Positions 25,113 to 37,628 of a stretch of DNA of 64,000 nt are shown here, piece after piece; the stretch's first letter is position 1; each line of letters starts with the position of its first letter. Under the pieces are notes generated by a model. That model did not search any database and was not told the origin of the DNA. It saw only the letters and a list, made by a program, of their open reading frames with translations. Origin of the DNA: Rhodamnia argentea. Taxonomy: Eukaryota; Streptophyta; Magnoliopsida; Myrtales; Myrtaceae. The position numbers were made by a program, and so were the translations under genes. The DNA is taken from positions 8,494,001 through 8,558,000 of the forward strand of contig NC_063150.1 in assembly GCF_020921035.1 (NCBI RefSeq). The letters are read 5' to 3'.

Positions 25113-25529
25113 CGTTATTGTGAACCCTGTTCATTGAATCAAAATGATCTCATCATACAATTTTAGTGCATGAGGACATACAACTTCTTCTATGTACCAG
25201 AACGATTGCAAAATCATTCGGTAATATCTTCAACTTCACAGCCCTTTCTCCCTGGGTCGATAAGTTGTGATGAAAGCATCCAAAGCAAAGGAATAGAACA
25301 AATTCGACATATATCCCACACCAAACACGCTTACTTTAGGCATGATTATTATGGTCTGGATTGCCTCTGCGAAGTATATTAGCCAAATAACCCAAGAATT
25401 TCATCTACTTTGCGGATGCAAAAGTGAGGAATGAATCATGAAATAATGTCTAATAAGATGAACAAGCCTCTCAGCTCGCTGTTCGTGTCTTTCGAGGCCT
25501 TCAAAAAGCTGTTCGTGTCCCCGTGCTTT

Positions 25530-25790
25530 TCTGTTTCCTCCAGCTCAATGGATGCCCTTGCTTCCTCATCCCTGCACCCCAAGGCAGCAATGTCTCTTCA
25601 GAGTAATCCCGACAGAATTCGGGTTGACGCGCACTGAGGCAGCAAGTTAGAAGCCACTCCTGCAGTGCCACTAAGGCTAAATTTTCAGAGAACATCTCAG
25701 TTTTGATATGGAGTTCCCAGGGAACGCTCAATTTCTAGGAAATTGGATCCTCGCTTGACAACCATGGACCATGGCCATCTATGACATGAT
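25530..25790 (-). pseudogene. Fragment of PP2C exon 2 in duplicon B
   Basis: The + strand text matches the reverse of PP2C exon 2 (32165-32390) in order: TTTCCTCCAG, TTCCTCATCC, GAGGCAG, TGTCTCTTCAGAG, CACTAAGGCT, GGAGTTCCCA, GGACCATGGCCATC (the FDGHGPYGH region). A duplicated internal piece sits at 25615-25650. It lies tail-to-tail behind SCPL pseudogene 3, the same arrangement as SCPL locus 4 and the intact PP2C. Confidence 0.75.
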
Positions 25791-25854
25791 AGAAAAGTTT
25801 GTTTCAACTACCTATAAGAAATTCAAAAATTTACACGGTGTGGCAAGAAAACTA

Positions 25855-26035
25855 AAGATGTCAAGCTCATTGTCCGTAATAAATGCCTCAGGAAAAAGAA
25901 TGGCAATGAAAATAGATGACACCAGCACCCAAAAGCTGGTGTACCGTTCTATCATATGATTCAGAGAGCGCTAAAGCTGAAGAACAGAGGCACCATCTCC
26001 TTTTCCAGCAAAGGCGACATGGCAATTTCATCGAG
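25855..26035 (+). other. Short coding-like stretch shared by both duplicons
   Basis: It reads like MAMKIDDTSTQKL...FYHMIQRALKLKNRG with a frame change; the partner at 19490-19660 reads MAVKIDDAIAQKASKPFYHV. No family recognised. It is probably a fragment of an unknown gene or transposon carried in the ancestral unit. Confidence 0.3.
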
Positions 26036-26040
26036 GTGAT

Positions 26041-26801
26041 TATCTAGGCCTGTTGTCGAAAAAAAAAAATAATTGAATGAAAGAGGGGCATGCCAACAGG
26101 ACTATCAACCATTTGTTGGGAGCTCAATCTAACTTACAAGTTATGGGCTCATTAGGATATATTAACCACCCACATCATACTGATTTTCCCACGTGGGACT
26201 AACACAACTAACACGAACATCTCGTGATCAAAACATATATTTTTAAATACCATAACAAGGATCAAGTTTCTTGAGGGCAAGCTAGTGAATTAGACAAAAT
26301 ACAAGCTTGGTGCAGACTTTACATTAAAAAGCACTATAAGAATTTAAAACAAGAATTACACAGAATACCCTATCTTCAGTCGGTTCCAATAAGGAGATCC
26401 TTCAGAATAATGCAAATGGTTGCATAAAGCATCGCAGGCAACTCATCTACTTCTCTTTCATTTGTTACTTACTCCTTGTTCCATTCAAATTTTCTTGTAA
26501 TCACTGTCTTCTACAGTGTGTTATCCAGTACTATCCCCCAAATCAGTTCATTTTCGGTTACTACATCACACCAAGCTCCTGCACGTCTTATTTCATTACT
26601 GCACATTCCTACTTCGGATGTGTACTTAGTCTCACTCACCTTCAGTTTATTTTCTATGTTTGCTTTTCTTCTTCCTCTGTTCTCTCTCCTTCCCACTCCC
26701 ACTCAGAAATACATGATAGTCTACTTCTAATCTTCCCTACACTACCAATAGTAATTTTATCTGTTATTTTCACATTTATATCATTTAGTAGATACAGAAG
26801 C
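26041..26801. other. Spacer before SCPL locus 4
   Basis: Dispersed-repeat-like text at 26100-26240 (TTATGGGCTCATTAGGATAT, CCCACGTGGGACTAACAC). The rest should include the locus 4 promoter. No gene supported. Confidence 0.4.
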
Positions 26802-29800
26802 ATGGTCATCTTGAAACTAATATCCATCATAGCGTCTAGCTTAATTTACACTGTTTCAGTAACTAGAGCAGCTCCTAGGGAATCTCTAATTATTACCTAC
26901 CTGGCTTCACTGGCACTTTTCCCTCCGAACATCATGCAGAGTAATATGTTCTTACAACATGTTCCTGTAACAAGCTATTGTTGATCTCTTGACTCTTGGT
27001 GTTTCATTATCATGAAAATATTTTGCATTTCAACCTTCGCAGCTATGTGACAGTAGATGCAAAGCATTTAAAGAAGAATATGTGCTGTTACTTGGTTGCA
27101 TCTGAACGAAATCCTTGCAAAGACCCTGTAGTGTTATGGCTTAATGGTGGAGCTGGGTGCTCTAGCCTTGGTGGATTTATCTTCGAACACGGTATTTAAT
27201 AATAAGACATTTCTCTGTTACATGTGTTCTGCTGTCAAAGATGTATTTCTGTTTCATTTCTTTGCCTCCATTAGGATTGATGGAGTAATTAAATATTAAA
27301 CCACGCCTTCATCTAACAGCTTAAGCTTTTGAACAGTTGGCAGTGGTCCCACAAAATTTCACATGATATTAGAGCAGGAGGTCTTGAATTTAAATCTTTC
27401 CAGGCCCTATTTGCCTCCCTAATTAAGTATGTCCACGCTTAGTCTAGTCAGTACTAGGCAAAAGACTAGACTAAGCGTGAGAGGGAGTGATAGAGTAATT
27501 AACTATTAAACCACGCTTTCATCTAACAACTTAAACTTTTAGAAAAGTTGACAATGGTCTCACAAATCTCACAAGGACCATTTTATTTTAAAGCAGGAAA
27601 GTCAAAGGAAAGCTTTCCCACATTGCACCTCAATCCCTTCAGCTGGTCCAAGGTTGACAAGGAACTTTGATTATTGGAAACCAAATTTACCAGGTACGCT
27701 ACTTATTGGGATGATCTTATGAGGGAATATACATCATTGGTCGCTCATTCTCTTAAGAAAATGATTTCCTTGATAGAAGATTTTCGTACATCTTTCAGGT
27801 TTCCAACGTACTATATCTGGATTCACCATGTGGAGTAGGTTTATCTTACTCCGACGATCCAAGGAATTGTCTGATAGGAGACCTACATACCGCATCTGAT
27901 ATGCACGCTCTTCTTCTCAAGGTAAAGAGGTTCTGAACTTATATAAATGTTTCAAGAAAATCCAGCAGGAAAGATAGTGCTCTGGCCAATTTCTGGAGTT
28001 GAATGGCATAGATAGTATGGCAGCAGCTCTGGCAGCCTGTAAAACCATTCATCGATTAGTTCTCTATGTTCCAACTCTTGGCCTGCATATTTGCCTTTCT
28101 TTTCATCTAGTGGTTTGACCTTTACCCAAAGTTCCTTTCAAATCCATTTTATTTCTCCAGAGAGTCCTATGATGGAATCAACTCTTGCTTCTGAAGTGGT
28201 AAAAGGAAGAATACACTAACCTCTATAAAGGATAGTTCATGTTACTCAGTTCAGTCTGAATTTTTTATCTCTCCATGTACAGGTATTGAACATGGTGAAG
28301 AGCCTCTAATCAATTTCAAGGTATGTCCTCTTCCAGTATTCTGCTGAAAGCACTGAGCAGTATATTAGTTCAATGAATGGCTTGGAGGTTCTGTTTCAAA
28401 ATGGAAATTTGAATAGGCAGTCTGCAGGGTTACATGGTGGGGAATGGACTTAACAGATGTCAAATTGGATGGCCTTGCTGCTCGCGCGCCATTCACTTTT
28501 AGGTATAGGATCAATCTCGAGCGACTTCTTTGAGGTGGGTTACATCCGGGAGTTCAGACCATGCTGTGCAGCACGGACAGTGCTATATCAAATGATTGAG
28601 ACCATGTATGACTTTCTTTCTATATGAGCAGAAGGATTGGCATGTGATACTATGCATTTATTAGCGGAATTACTTTTTGGTTGATGCAATCCATCTTTTT
28701 CATCTTGAAGGGTACGTTGAGCATACATAAAGGGAAAATTCAACGACCCTCCCAGCGGAAGCTGTAGCAAAAATATCGACAAGTTTTTACCAGGTGCAAC
28801 TTCCAGATATTGTATTTATGCATAATTTCTGCTCCTTGTGCAATGTAGTAAGAAATCAAAGAAGAAACGAAGTATGCTCAAACAGATATGTAACTAGATT
28901 AGGGTGCTGATTTCTTGAATTTCTTGGTATTTTCCAGCTGACAGAAGGTCTAAAATGGCTACAATATTCTCGAGCCTCGCTACCCCTATCAGAAAACAGT
29001 AAACGATGAACACAAGCCAATCGCGCCTGTGAATTCCAATAAACTATAGCAACTCAGGAGCCTCAACCAATGAGGAAGAGAATATCAGGAGCAAGGAATG
29101 GTCCATGTCAGATGAGTTCTTTGCTTTCCTTCCTTTTCCTTGCAGGAAGTCAAGGCAAATCCAATATCTTATACATAAAGAAAGCAAGTGGTTGACCCAC
29201 TGGTTGCAAGTTGCAACCACAAATTTCACATTTATTCTTCTAATTTATTTGTGGTGTCCATTGAGTGACACTCTTTAAGGTGCCAAATCTCTTGAATATT
29301 ATCGCTGTACAAATTTATTAGATTAACCTATTAGCCTACGGTGATAATAAGATCAGAATCTGTATTGATGCACTTCAACTTGTGAGTAAATCTCTATAAA
29401 AGATGTGACTTGGCAAAGGAGACCTGATCATCAAAGAAAAAGTAAAAATTGTGGGATTTGCGCGATCTCAAGTCAGAAGCAAAGTTTTTTTTTTTTAATC
29501 AGATTCTCTATTTTGATTTGTTTTCATCTTTTTATATTACCACCCACATTTAAGAATAGTATTCACAAATATTAGAACTAGCTATTGTCCTGTGATGCAC
29601 TGGGAAAGCTCTTTTCTTCCGAAAATAGTTCAGGTATCTGAAAGGATTTGACAACCACCTCACATTCTTGACCATCAAGGTTATTAGCAAAGAGACTCCC
29701 ATATTAGCTCAAGAGTTATTTCACTTTAAGAAATTAGCTTCGGATTCGTGAAGAGAAATTAGACATATGAAAGTACCATGTTCTTGCATGCTCAGGCAAA

Positions 29801-30113
29801 AAACTTTGGTAGAATGTGGCATGACATACACAGTTCCAATTTTACAAAACCTGCACAGTTGACGCCTGAAAATGGAAGTGCTTCTTGACCCTCTAGTTAA
29901 TACAGTGAAATCTTCGCAACTTTCCTTTCTTTTGAAAAGACTGCTCAAAGTCATTAAGCCATCGTAAACAAGTCACCATGACTTGTATCACCTTCTGATA
30001 TTGTTTATCATTGTTCAGGGATCTGGGAATATGATTCCCTATTACAAGCCAAGGGAGGCATCAGACTTCGATAGCCGTTGGTTAGATGGAAGGTTAGATG
30101 GAAGGCCAATCTG
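26802..30113 (+). pseudogene. SCPL20-type pseudogene, locus 4
   Basis: The signal peptide (MVILKLISIIASSLIYTVSV) and exons 2-4 are well kept ([33 protein letters not shown]). Breaks: frame change in exon 1 near 26890; exon 5 lost about 8 bp so that [12 protein letters not shown] becomes RESYDG then a stop; the donor after exon 5 changed to GA; frame change in exon 7 near 28450; exons 10-12 missing between about 29080 and 29630; and the catalytic GAGHTVP is GSGNMIP in the last exon (30020-30113). That exon also holds a 12-bp tandem duplication (WLDGRLDGRPI). A TRIM fossil sits in intron 2. This is the most divergent copy, probably an older duplicate. Confidence 0.9.
27278..27573 (+). mobile_element. 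TRIM (miniature LTR element) fossil in SCPL intron 2
   Basis: Two direct repeats of 86 bp, 27278-27363 and 27488-27573, both open TGAT and close with CA. The left one is followed at once by TGATATTAGAGCAGG, the form of a tRNA-Met primer site, and the right one is preceded by a purine tract GAGAGGGAG. Total 296 bp, no coding capacity, so a terminal-repeat retrotransposon in miniature. It looks whole. The two LTRs differ at roughly one site in seven, so the insertion is old. Flanks AGGAT (27273-27277) and AGGAC (27574-27578) look like a 5-bp target duplication. Confidence 0.88.
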
Positions 30114-30565
30114 ACATACTTCTACACTTAAGTAGCATGACAAATACAACTCCCCCATGTACTTGGAAAAAACAATAATCTAATTTCAAATAAGATGTCA
30201 TTTGCATAGTGTCCTCAGAAAGCACATGCATCGAGTTTGGTCCATATTCTAACACAAGAAGATCATTCATGCCAATAATTGGATTTCCAGCACAATTGTG
30301 AGGCACAAATGTTCTGTATATAGAAAATAACAATCGGCGGAGAGTAGGATTTCTACAAAATTGCACATCCATCCAACACCAAAAACGAGAGATTGGACAT
30401 TCTCCCAGTCCCAGGCATGCTAATAAAGCCGGGCCTAACTGTTCAGAACAATTGCCAAACCTAAATGTGTATCCTTTTCTCCCATCCATTCTGCAGACAA
30501 AGAAACGGGAAAGGGGAGAAAAGAAAACGACGTGTTGAAAAGCGAATGACAGAGGTAAACCTTCT

Positions 30566-33500
30566 TTATGATTGTTTGAGACTCCTTGGATCCCTAACTG
30601 CCTTTGTTTCCTTTTGAGCAACAAACCTCGGCAGAGTCAAGAGAGTGTTTACCCGAGACACTCCTTCAAGAGCAGACCAATCTTTCTCCGATTTGGAATG
30701 CATCTCCTCATGCCTAGATGCACAATCTTTACCATCTTCAACCATCACGTCTGATCCACAGAGGTCAGCCATTGCAACAACCTTTTCTCTGTTACTGCTT
30801 GTGTCAACTTGATCCCCCAAAGTAAGTTGTTCCTTGGATTTTAAATTGGATGCTGTGGACAAATTGTCGGAGTCCAGAAAGAGGCAAACAACAGCACAGT
30901 CATCAACTTTGGAAGTGGGGTATTTGCACTTCCATGCCCGAACTGCTGACTCCACCAAGGTTCGAGCTGCAGAGGAACGTGCTGGGGCTGAAGCAACAAT
31001 GTCTACCACTTCCTTGTTTGACAACACATCCCAGACCTGTGAACAATTTAGGAATATTAATCGCTTTTATTATCTCTAAACTAAAGGAAGTGGTGATGCA
31101 TTACAGCTTGACCAAGTACCCCATCTGTTGCCAGAACAACAAATTCATCCTTCTCTGTTAGACATCGGTATGATATTTCAGGTACAGAGATTAGACCAAA
31201 ATCCTTAAGGCAGAAATCACCAAAAGCTCGTGCCATTGCAAGGCCAGGGGAGTCATTGTGTGGTAACCAGACACGAGCAACTTCTGGTTCATCTAGAAGA
31301 GAGAATACCCGTCCCCTACACTTCCGGATTCTCTCTGCTTCCGCTGTCTCAAATCAAAGGAATAAGATACTTAAGAAAAATATGGCTTAAAAGAAATTGC
31401 AAGAATTAGGTGAGAACTCAGTCACTCTTTTGGCATCCAACTCCAGAATCTAGACCCAAGAGACATAAGAAGGAAGAGACTTTCTGCATTGGTAGGCATT
31501 GTAAACTGTTCCCGAAAATTCATCACTTTCGAGTCAAAACCTCACAGAAATAATGTCATATAGTTATAAAAAGCTCAATATGATCTATACAACTGATTAA
31601 TCTAATCCTGCCATTTGCCCCTTTTAACTACATCTCTTGGTTGCTGACAAGCAAGGTGTACAAGTTTCGTTGTATGTGTGTTCTCTTTTACCAAATTTCT
31701 TGAATTAAACAATGCACTAGCCCTAAGCAATTATAGCTCATAAGCATGACTTTTCCCATTTCCTTTTTTCTTTTCAATTTTCGATTGTGAGAAAGAGAGA
31801 AAGAAAGAGAGAGAGAAACCTGGAAGATTAGGCTTGAGATCAACAGTTAACTGAACTGCAGTGAGAGAGTTATCTACATCTCGTGTACCTAGTACAGCTC
31901 TGGAGTCCCCAACATTGCCAATCACAAGGTATCGACCCTACCAAAACCGTAGACGAACTCATTATCAAGATCCCTTTATTATGAAGATAAATCAGAATGA
32001 AGGTCCTTAATTATGCTTAGGTAGTAACCTGCTTGACTAACGTCACTGCTGTTGTCCCACTGCAGAAGCAATCAATGTCAGCATGCATCCTCAGCTCTCT
32101 GTCCATGACTTTAAAAGACTTCAAAAATGATTTTTTGAGTGCCTGAAAGACCTCAGGGTGCTTTTCCGTTTCCTCCAGGTCAGTAGAGACCCTTGATTCC
32201 TCATCCAAAGATATTGAGGCAGTATCTTCAGAATTCATGCTCGTCAAGGCACTAAGGCTGATTTCTTTGAGAGCATCCGCAGTTTTTATAGAGACTTCCC
32301 AATGAGCAGTCAATTTTAGGGGAAGTGAATCTCTCACTCTCTTTGCAACCATATGACCATAGGGCCCATGGCCATCAAAGACACCACAAAAAACTGTGTC
32401 TTTCCTTGAGCAGAAATTCTGAAAATTCACAACTTTATTGTATGAGAGGAGAACTCATATTGAAAAAGCACACATATAAATTATTCAAGGAACCAAACCG
32501 CATTGCTAAAACATGACACCACCATCCAATGCTACATAGTCTCCAAACCTTTAACACGACTTTGAGAACATAAAAGGTGCAGAAGAGAGAGACCTTCTTT
32601 GTTTTTCAAGCCATGAGACAAAGAAGACACAGAACTTCATCATTCTATTTCATGATTACTTGATAAAATTAGAATTATCATCAACTCCCAGGTGAAACTA
32701 TAGAGACCTTTCACCAAGGAAAGAGAAAAAAACGTCATGATAGCATTTACAAGTGCCTACAACCATACGTCAGCAACAACTGAATAGATAAGAAGAGGTA
32801 ATTATTCAAACAATATAAGCAGATGAGCAGTCAAGAAGGGTACAACAGAATAGCAACATTTATGAACAGACCAAATGGGGAACCCAACCAAATAGCTGCA
32901 CTTGTAGTTTACAATAAATTGCACTCAGACAAAATCATCTGCCTAGGTGTTTATCCAAGAGGAACTTCATGTACTCATAATTATTCACTAGACAAAGGAG
33001 GTAAGCCAACCATTTCTTTTCGCAAAAACCGATTTCCAAAGTAACAAGTTAATATACCGAAACTTTCAACCAGTAAGGTGAGCATTACCGTATGAAACTA
33101 CAATATGCAGAGAGGAATTAGAACATAGGAAAATCGTGTTTCTTTCCTTAAGCAGAAAATAGAAGCTGATAGCATGGATCTCTACACATGGAAAGAGAGT
33201 CATTATGAAATAGGATAGATAGGGTTCGCATATTCGTGCAGGTAGACTAACTCACAGTAAAGAGAAAACGTCATCTACTTAAGAAAAGCAATGTCAAAAG
33301 TTGATCTACAACTCAATTAGGCCTTCAAAGACTTTAAAAAATGAACATGCTTTCCACTTTGATACAGCAACAGCTTTTTCTGGGTAGAGATGGTTACATT
33401 ATTGCCAAATCTCAAGAAGCTGATACCGTTCAAATAATTTAAGTACCTATTGTAAGCTAACGTGGAGATATAACAATATGTTCAATCCCTTTAAGTGCAC

Positions 33501-33906
33501 AACATGAAAAGGAAGCAAACCCTGTATGACACATCAAGCATGCTGAGACCTTCAGAAACTTGTGTATTGCTCTTTACAAGCTAAAATGATGCAAAAAGTT
33601 TTTAATCCCCATCCCCAGAACTTAGCAAAATACAGGAGGAAAGGACTTGACCTCCCATACAATCATGGCATCTTGATTGGTCCCTTTCTTTCCTTGCCGA
33701 GTAAATAAGCAGGCAGTTTCGCTTGATCCATTCAGAAATAACCTTCCAGGAATCCTATGCAATGGTTCCTCCCTCCGGTAGTCAAAGGAAGAATTTCGCG
33801 ACCCTGGTCTTTTCTTCGAGTTTTTCCTCTTCCTAACGCTCAGTGCCGGAGATATTGGTGAGCCGGGGACAGGGCTCCTGCTTTCCACGGATAAGCAGGA
33901 CCCCAT
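30566..33906 (-). CDS. Protein phosphatase 2C, PP2C33-like
   Basis: Five exons on the minus strand, 33906-33652, 32418-32029, 31937-31820, 31343-31120 and 31036-30566, join in frame to 485 codons. The ATG was chosen because it gives MGSCLS, an N-myristoylation/palmitoylation start usual in this clade, rather than the upstream in-frame ATG at 33951. PPM-family metal and catalytic motifs are present: the GKKGTNQDA region, DGHGPYG (100-106), GNVGDSRAV (222-230), and ATDGVWDVLSN (326 on). The last exon ends with a long acidic, variable tail and the conserved SALEGVSRVNTLL. Expected to be a plasma-membrane-attached Ser/Thr phosphatase; the partner is unknown. Close by memory to Arabidopsis At3g02750 and At5g36250. 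It lies tail-to-tail with SCPL locus 4, 450 bp apart. Confidence 0.93.
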
Positions 33907-34843
33907 TCTCAGGGCCCTGATTATGCTTATTAAGCACTCCAGAGCAGCCACACAATTAGACTCCCTATTATCAGAAGATGGATCCGTCAGATACTATTGG
34001 CAAGAACCTGCTTAAAATGACCTCAATTTCTGGTCTTAACGAGTAGTGTTAATAGATCCTGCGACTCAGTCTTACCTCTCAGCTACGACCAGGAAGCAAG
34101 GATTCCAACCTCGTGCATTCACAACTCGATAATCAGACATTAATCAGCTGATCAGCCCTTATTTCATGAGGCTTCTTAAATGACAACCCAACAGTAGCAT
34201 TAGTCTACAAGTACATCAGAATACTATCTGGATTCTAGCAGATTGCCACATACCCTTTTAAGCTCGCAACCTGTTTCACTCGCATAACCCGCCGCGGAAA
34301 AAAAAAATTGGGGAAACAAAAAAAAAATCCACCTTGTGGCACAAGCTAATTGCAGCAATAAAAGGCCTTCAAAAAGCTAGTATGCAGCAAAATGTTTTCT
34401 TTCCTCCTCTCTCTTTTCACTTTCCAAACACGAATGAGATGATCCTTCTACGACGGCAGCTAAAAACGGCAGCAGATCGTGCAGCGAAAAAAAAACGCAT
34501 CTGCAGACAAATCCAATCCAGTAACCTTTCAGAAGAAACCACTTCAAGGACAAAACTCGGTTGATCCAACCAATCACTCGACCGCGTCTATCACGATCAA
34601 ACTTGCATCACTCAAATGTCTACACTGAGAGGTAAAGATCCCCGCCCCACAGCATCACTCGTTGCTTCGCAGATCAAAGCAAGCAAGCAAGCGACTCTGA
34701 CGCAAGAACTATAATCAAAGCACGAAGCTTCTCGAAATCAAGCAAATGAAGCTGAGAAAGAAACGGAGTTGAGAGGTCCCGTGAAGATGAAGCAGAAACA
34801 GAGCATCCCAATGAGGATCCACCAGAAACACCCAGTGGGCACA

Positions 34844-34875
<32 letters not shown>

Positions 34876-34960
34876 TGGAGAGAGCCCCAAACAGTGAAGA
34901 AGGGACACAAGTTATTAGACTTTTTAATGGGAGCTTAGGATAATTGCGGAGGCTATTAAC
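33907..34960 (-). promoter_or_regulatory. PP2C leader and promoter region
   Basis: Holds the probable 5' UTR, perhaps with a leader intron, and the promoter of the PP2C gene. A (GA)n microsatellite lies at 34842-34876. No coding sequence supported. Confidence 0.5.
34842..34876. repeat. (GA)n microsatellite upstream of PP2C
   Basis: Slightly interrupted run of about 17 GA units, about 940 bp upstream of the PP2C ATG. Confidence 0.9.
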
Positions 34961-35794
34961 AATAAACCAGAACTACACAAAAACACGAAAAACAATATTC
35001 ACACATGTATATAGTTAATAATTGTGGATAACCAGGAAATGAAGAAACTTAGGGGGCCATCGCAACACTTTTACTCCGAAAATCAACTTCTGGCCGGAAG
35101 TTAATTTTTCTACTTTTTCAAGTGACTTCGAAACTATTTATAGAGTAAAAAATATATATATATGTTTCAAAAGTAGAAAAATGAAGTTGCGTAATCAAAT
35201 GAATTTCTATTCCAGAAGTTGCTTTATCAAATGGATTTTTGCTCCGGAACTTATGTACAATGGACATTTTTTTTTCCTTTGGATTTACGCTCTTTCGATT
35301 TTTCGGTACTTTCTTTTGGATCTTTTACCTCCCATTTTATTTGATTCGATGGTGCATTTTTATTCTACATTTGTCTAAAACTCATAGTATTTTGCCTCCA
35401 TTTTTTCCTTGGAAAATTTTTTTGGAATAAATTATTTAAGCAAAACAAGAATTTAAAAGCCCATCGCACAATTCCTAATTTAATAATCCATCAAGTGGAA
35501 GAAAAGAAAATGAGGCAAATTAAAAGTGGGCCTTCTTTTATGTTGGCCGAGAGATGTTCTTATTCTTGTCTAGAAAGTGTGAGACTTTATCAAAAATGTA
35601 AGATGCTAGATTGATTTATCACAATTATAAAGAGGAAAAGATTCAATGGTTCACCGTCTGCCTAATCGCATTTTGATTTTTTTTTTTTTGTGTCAATTCT
35701 TTATTATTATTGGTATTAATGAAAAAGGATTGTTGACTATGTAATAAGATAAATATGAATAGAAAACTAGATGAAAATTATTTTTTAAAAAAAA

Positions 35795-36464
35795 GTGCAC
35801 TGAAAATCCTAAAACTTATTAAGAATGTGCAATTAAGTCCTAAAACTTGAAAAAAAATATAATAAAGTCTTAAAACTTGTCAAATTGTTGCGTTCGAGTC
35901 TTTTCGTTAACTCCGTTCAATTTTGGCTAACGAAATATATTGATGTTGCTTTTTTTTATTTTTTATATTCTATATGATGTTGATGAGGTCAAAATGACGT
36001 CATTGTGATCTAAATCTCATTGTTTAATATAAGATTTATTTAAGTTATGTTAAATAATAAGTAAAGTTTAAAAAAATACAAAAAAAAAAAAGGGAATGAA
36101 GAATGCAACCAAGGGCTGCATTGTAGCCCTTGTCGCCGGCACCCCACCATCTCCAGGAAGGGCCGATGACGATGGGGGAATGGTTTGCGGAGGTCGCCGG
36201 GTCACGGGCAAGAGCAATTGGCGGCCCTCACCTACATCTTCATTCTTTTTTTTCCTTTTTGTATTTATTTAAAATTTACTTATTATCTAATATAACTTAA
36301 ATAAATTTTGTATTAAAAAAATCATCTTTAGATCAAAACGACGACGGAGTTAACGGAAAGATTCGATTGCACGAATTTGATAATTTTTAAGACTTAATTG
36401 CACTTTTTACAATTTTTGGGGTTCATTTACACTTTTGTGCCAATTTTTAATATTTTTTGTGCAC
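35795..36464. mobile_element. MULE-like non-autonomous element with GC-rich core
   Basis: Inverted ends start GTGCAC at both sides, with shared phrases AAGTGCAATTAAGTC.TAAAA and CTTTTCGTTAACTCCGT / AACGGAGTTAACGGAAAG. The interior 36090-36240 is GC-rich (GTCGCCGGCACCCC) between poly-A and poly-T tracts. The 37.4-37.8 kb copy of the host block lacks it, confirming an insertion. No clean target duplication read. Confidence 0.75.
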
Positions 36465-37588
36465 ATATCCCTTTAATTATTAGCCAAAAAGGTATCCACA
36501 TGCTTTTGCGTCAGCTTGAGTACGACAGCTAAAAGTTAATGACGGTCGAAATATGGCCATAATATTTGGGATTAATAGAATGAGATTCGGGTAGAATATT
36601 TTCAAAAGATAGTAGAATCTCGCAAATAATGACCTATAAAAGACCCACCCATCTTTTTACATCAACTTAATCTTTTTTTGTTAAATTATGTCTCTAATTT
36701 GAATTATTGAAAAGGTGGGGTCTAAGTAAAATTTCCAAATCTAAATAAGACTCGTAGTTTGACGTCGAAACAAGTAAAAATTCATTGAAACACTTTCCCC
36801 GTTGGAGTTGGATCTCTATTTTGTGTCAGCAAGTCAAATAGAACGTATAAAAACTGAATTCTACTCTTGTTATTATACATCAGAACAAATAAAATGAGTG
36901 TTCGGATTTGCGCGCCGTAAATTTTCTAAGCAAACTTTTCCGTAAGAGATTGTGAGATGTGTGGGTCTTGCTTTGATTTTTTTAACTAGGGTTGTAAAAT
37001 ATATATCTGGTTGAGCGATTGTAAACCGTGTATTCTCCACGGTCATAGTGAAACTCTTGGCGTCTAGCTCTTCTCGTAAAGTAGGGTCCGATACTTCTAC
37101 TTAACTACGTGAGTTTTAGGGTATCCTTACCTTTCCTCATCGATTTTTCTAGTTTTTTTTTTTTTTTTTTTTGCGTTAGACTTAAATTACAAAATCCATT
37201 AACTTCCATGTTATCTCAAAACATGTTTTGCCAACTTTATCTGGTATCACTCCCTTTATGCCCCTTAATAAGCCCGATAAAAAGTGGGGTTTTTTTTCTT
37301 TCTATTTTGTGGTATGATTTGCTCCTCTGCGCTTTGTTTTCTTAACTTTATTTCATGATCAGCTGCTTGCCTCTTTTTCATATTTCTATCATTAGTTTTG
37401 CCGCCCATTTTCTTGGATTAAATTCGACTTATTTTGGTGCGAAATAAGAATATAAAAGTGAATTGTCGTGGTGATATCTAATTTAATCAACCATAGAGTG
37501 GAAGGAAAATGGGAAAATCGAAAGCGAGGCTTCTTTTGATGTTGGCCGAGGAATGTTCTTATTCTTGTCTAAAAGGTGACTCTTTCAC

Positions 37589-37589
<1 letters not shown>

Positions 37590-37627
<38 letters not shown>
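37590..37627. repeat. (TAA)n microsatellite
   Basis: About 12-13 units, present in only one of the two copies of block B. Confidence 0.95.

Positions 37628-37628
<1 letters not shown>

Larger units (their letters stand above)
21260..26040. repeat. Duplicon B (SCPL pseudogene 3 plus PP2C fragment)
   Basis: Direct repeat of 15190-19680. It contains SCPL pseudogene 3 and, downstream, a longer PP2C exon fragment and a short coding-like stretch at 25855-26035 shared with 19490-19660. Confidence 0.8.
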
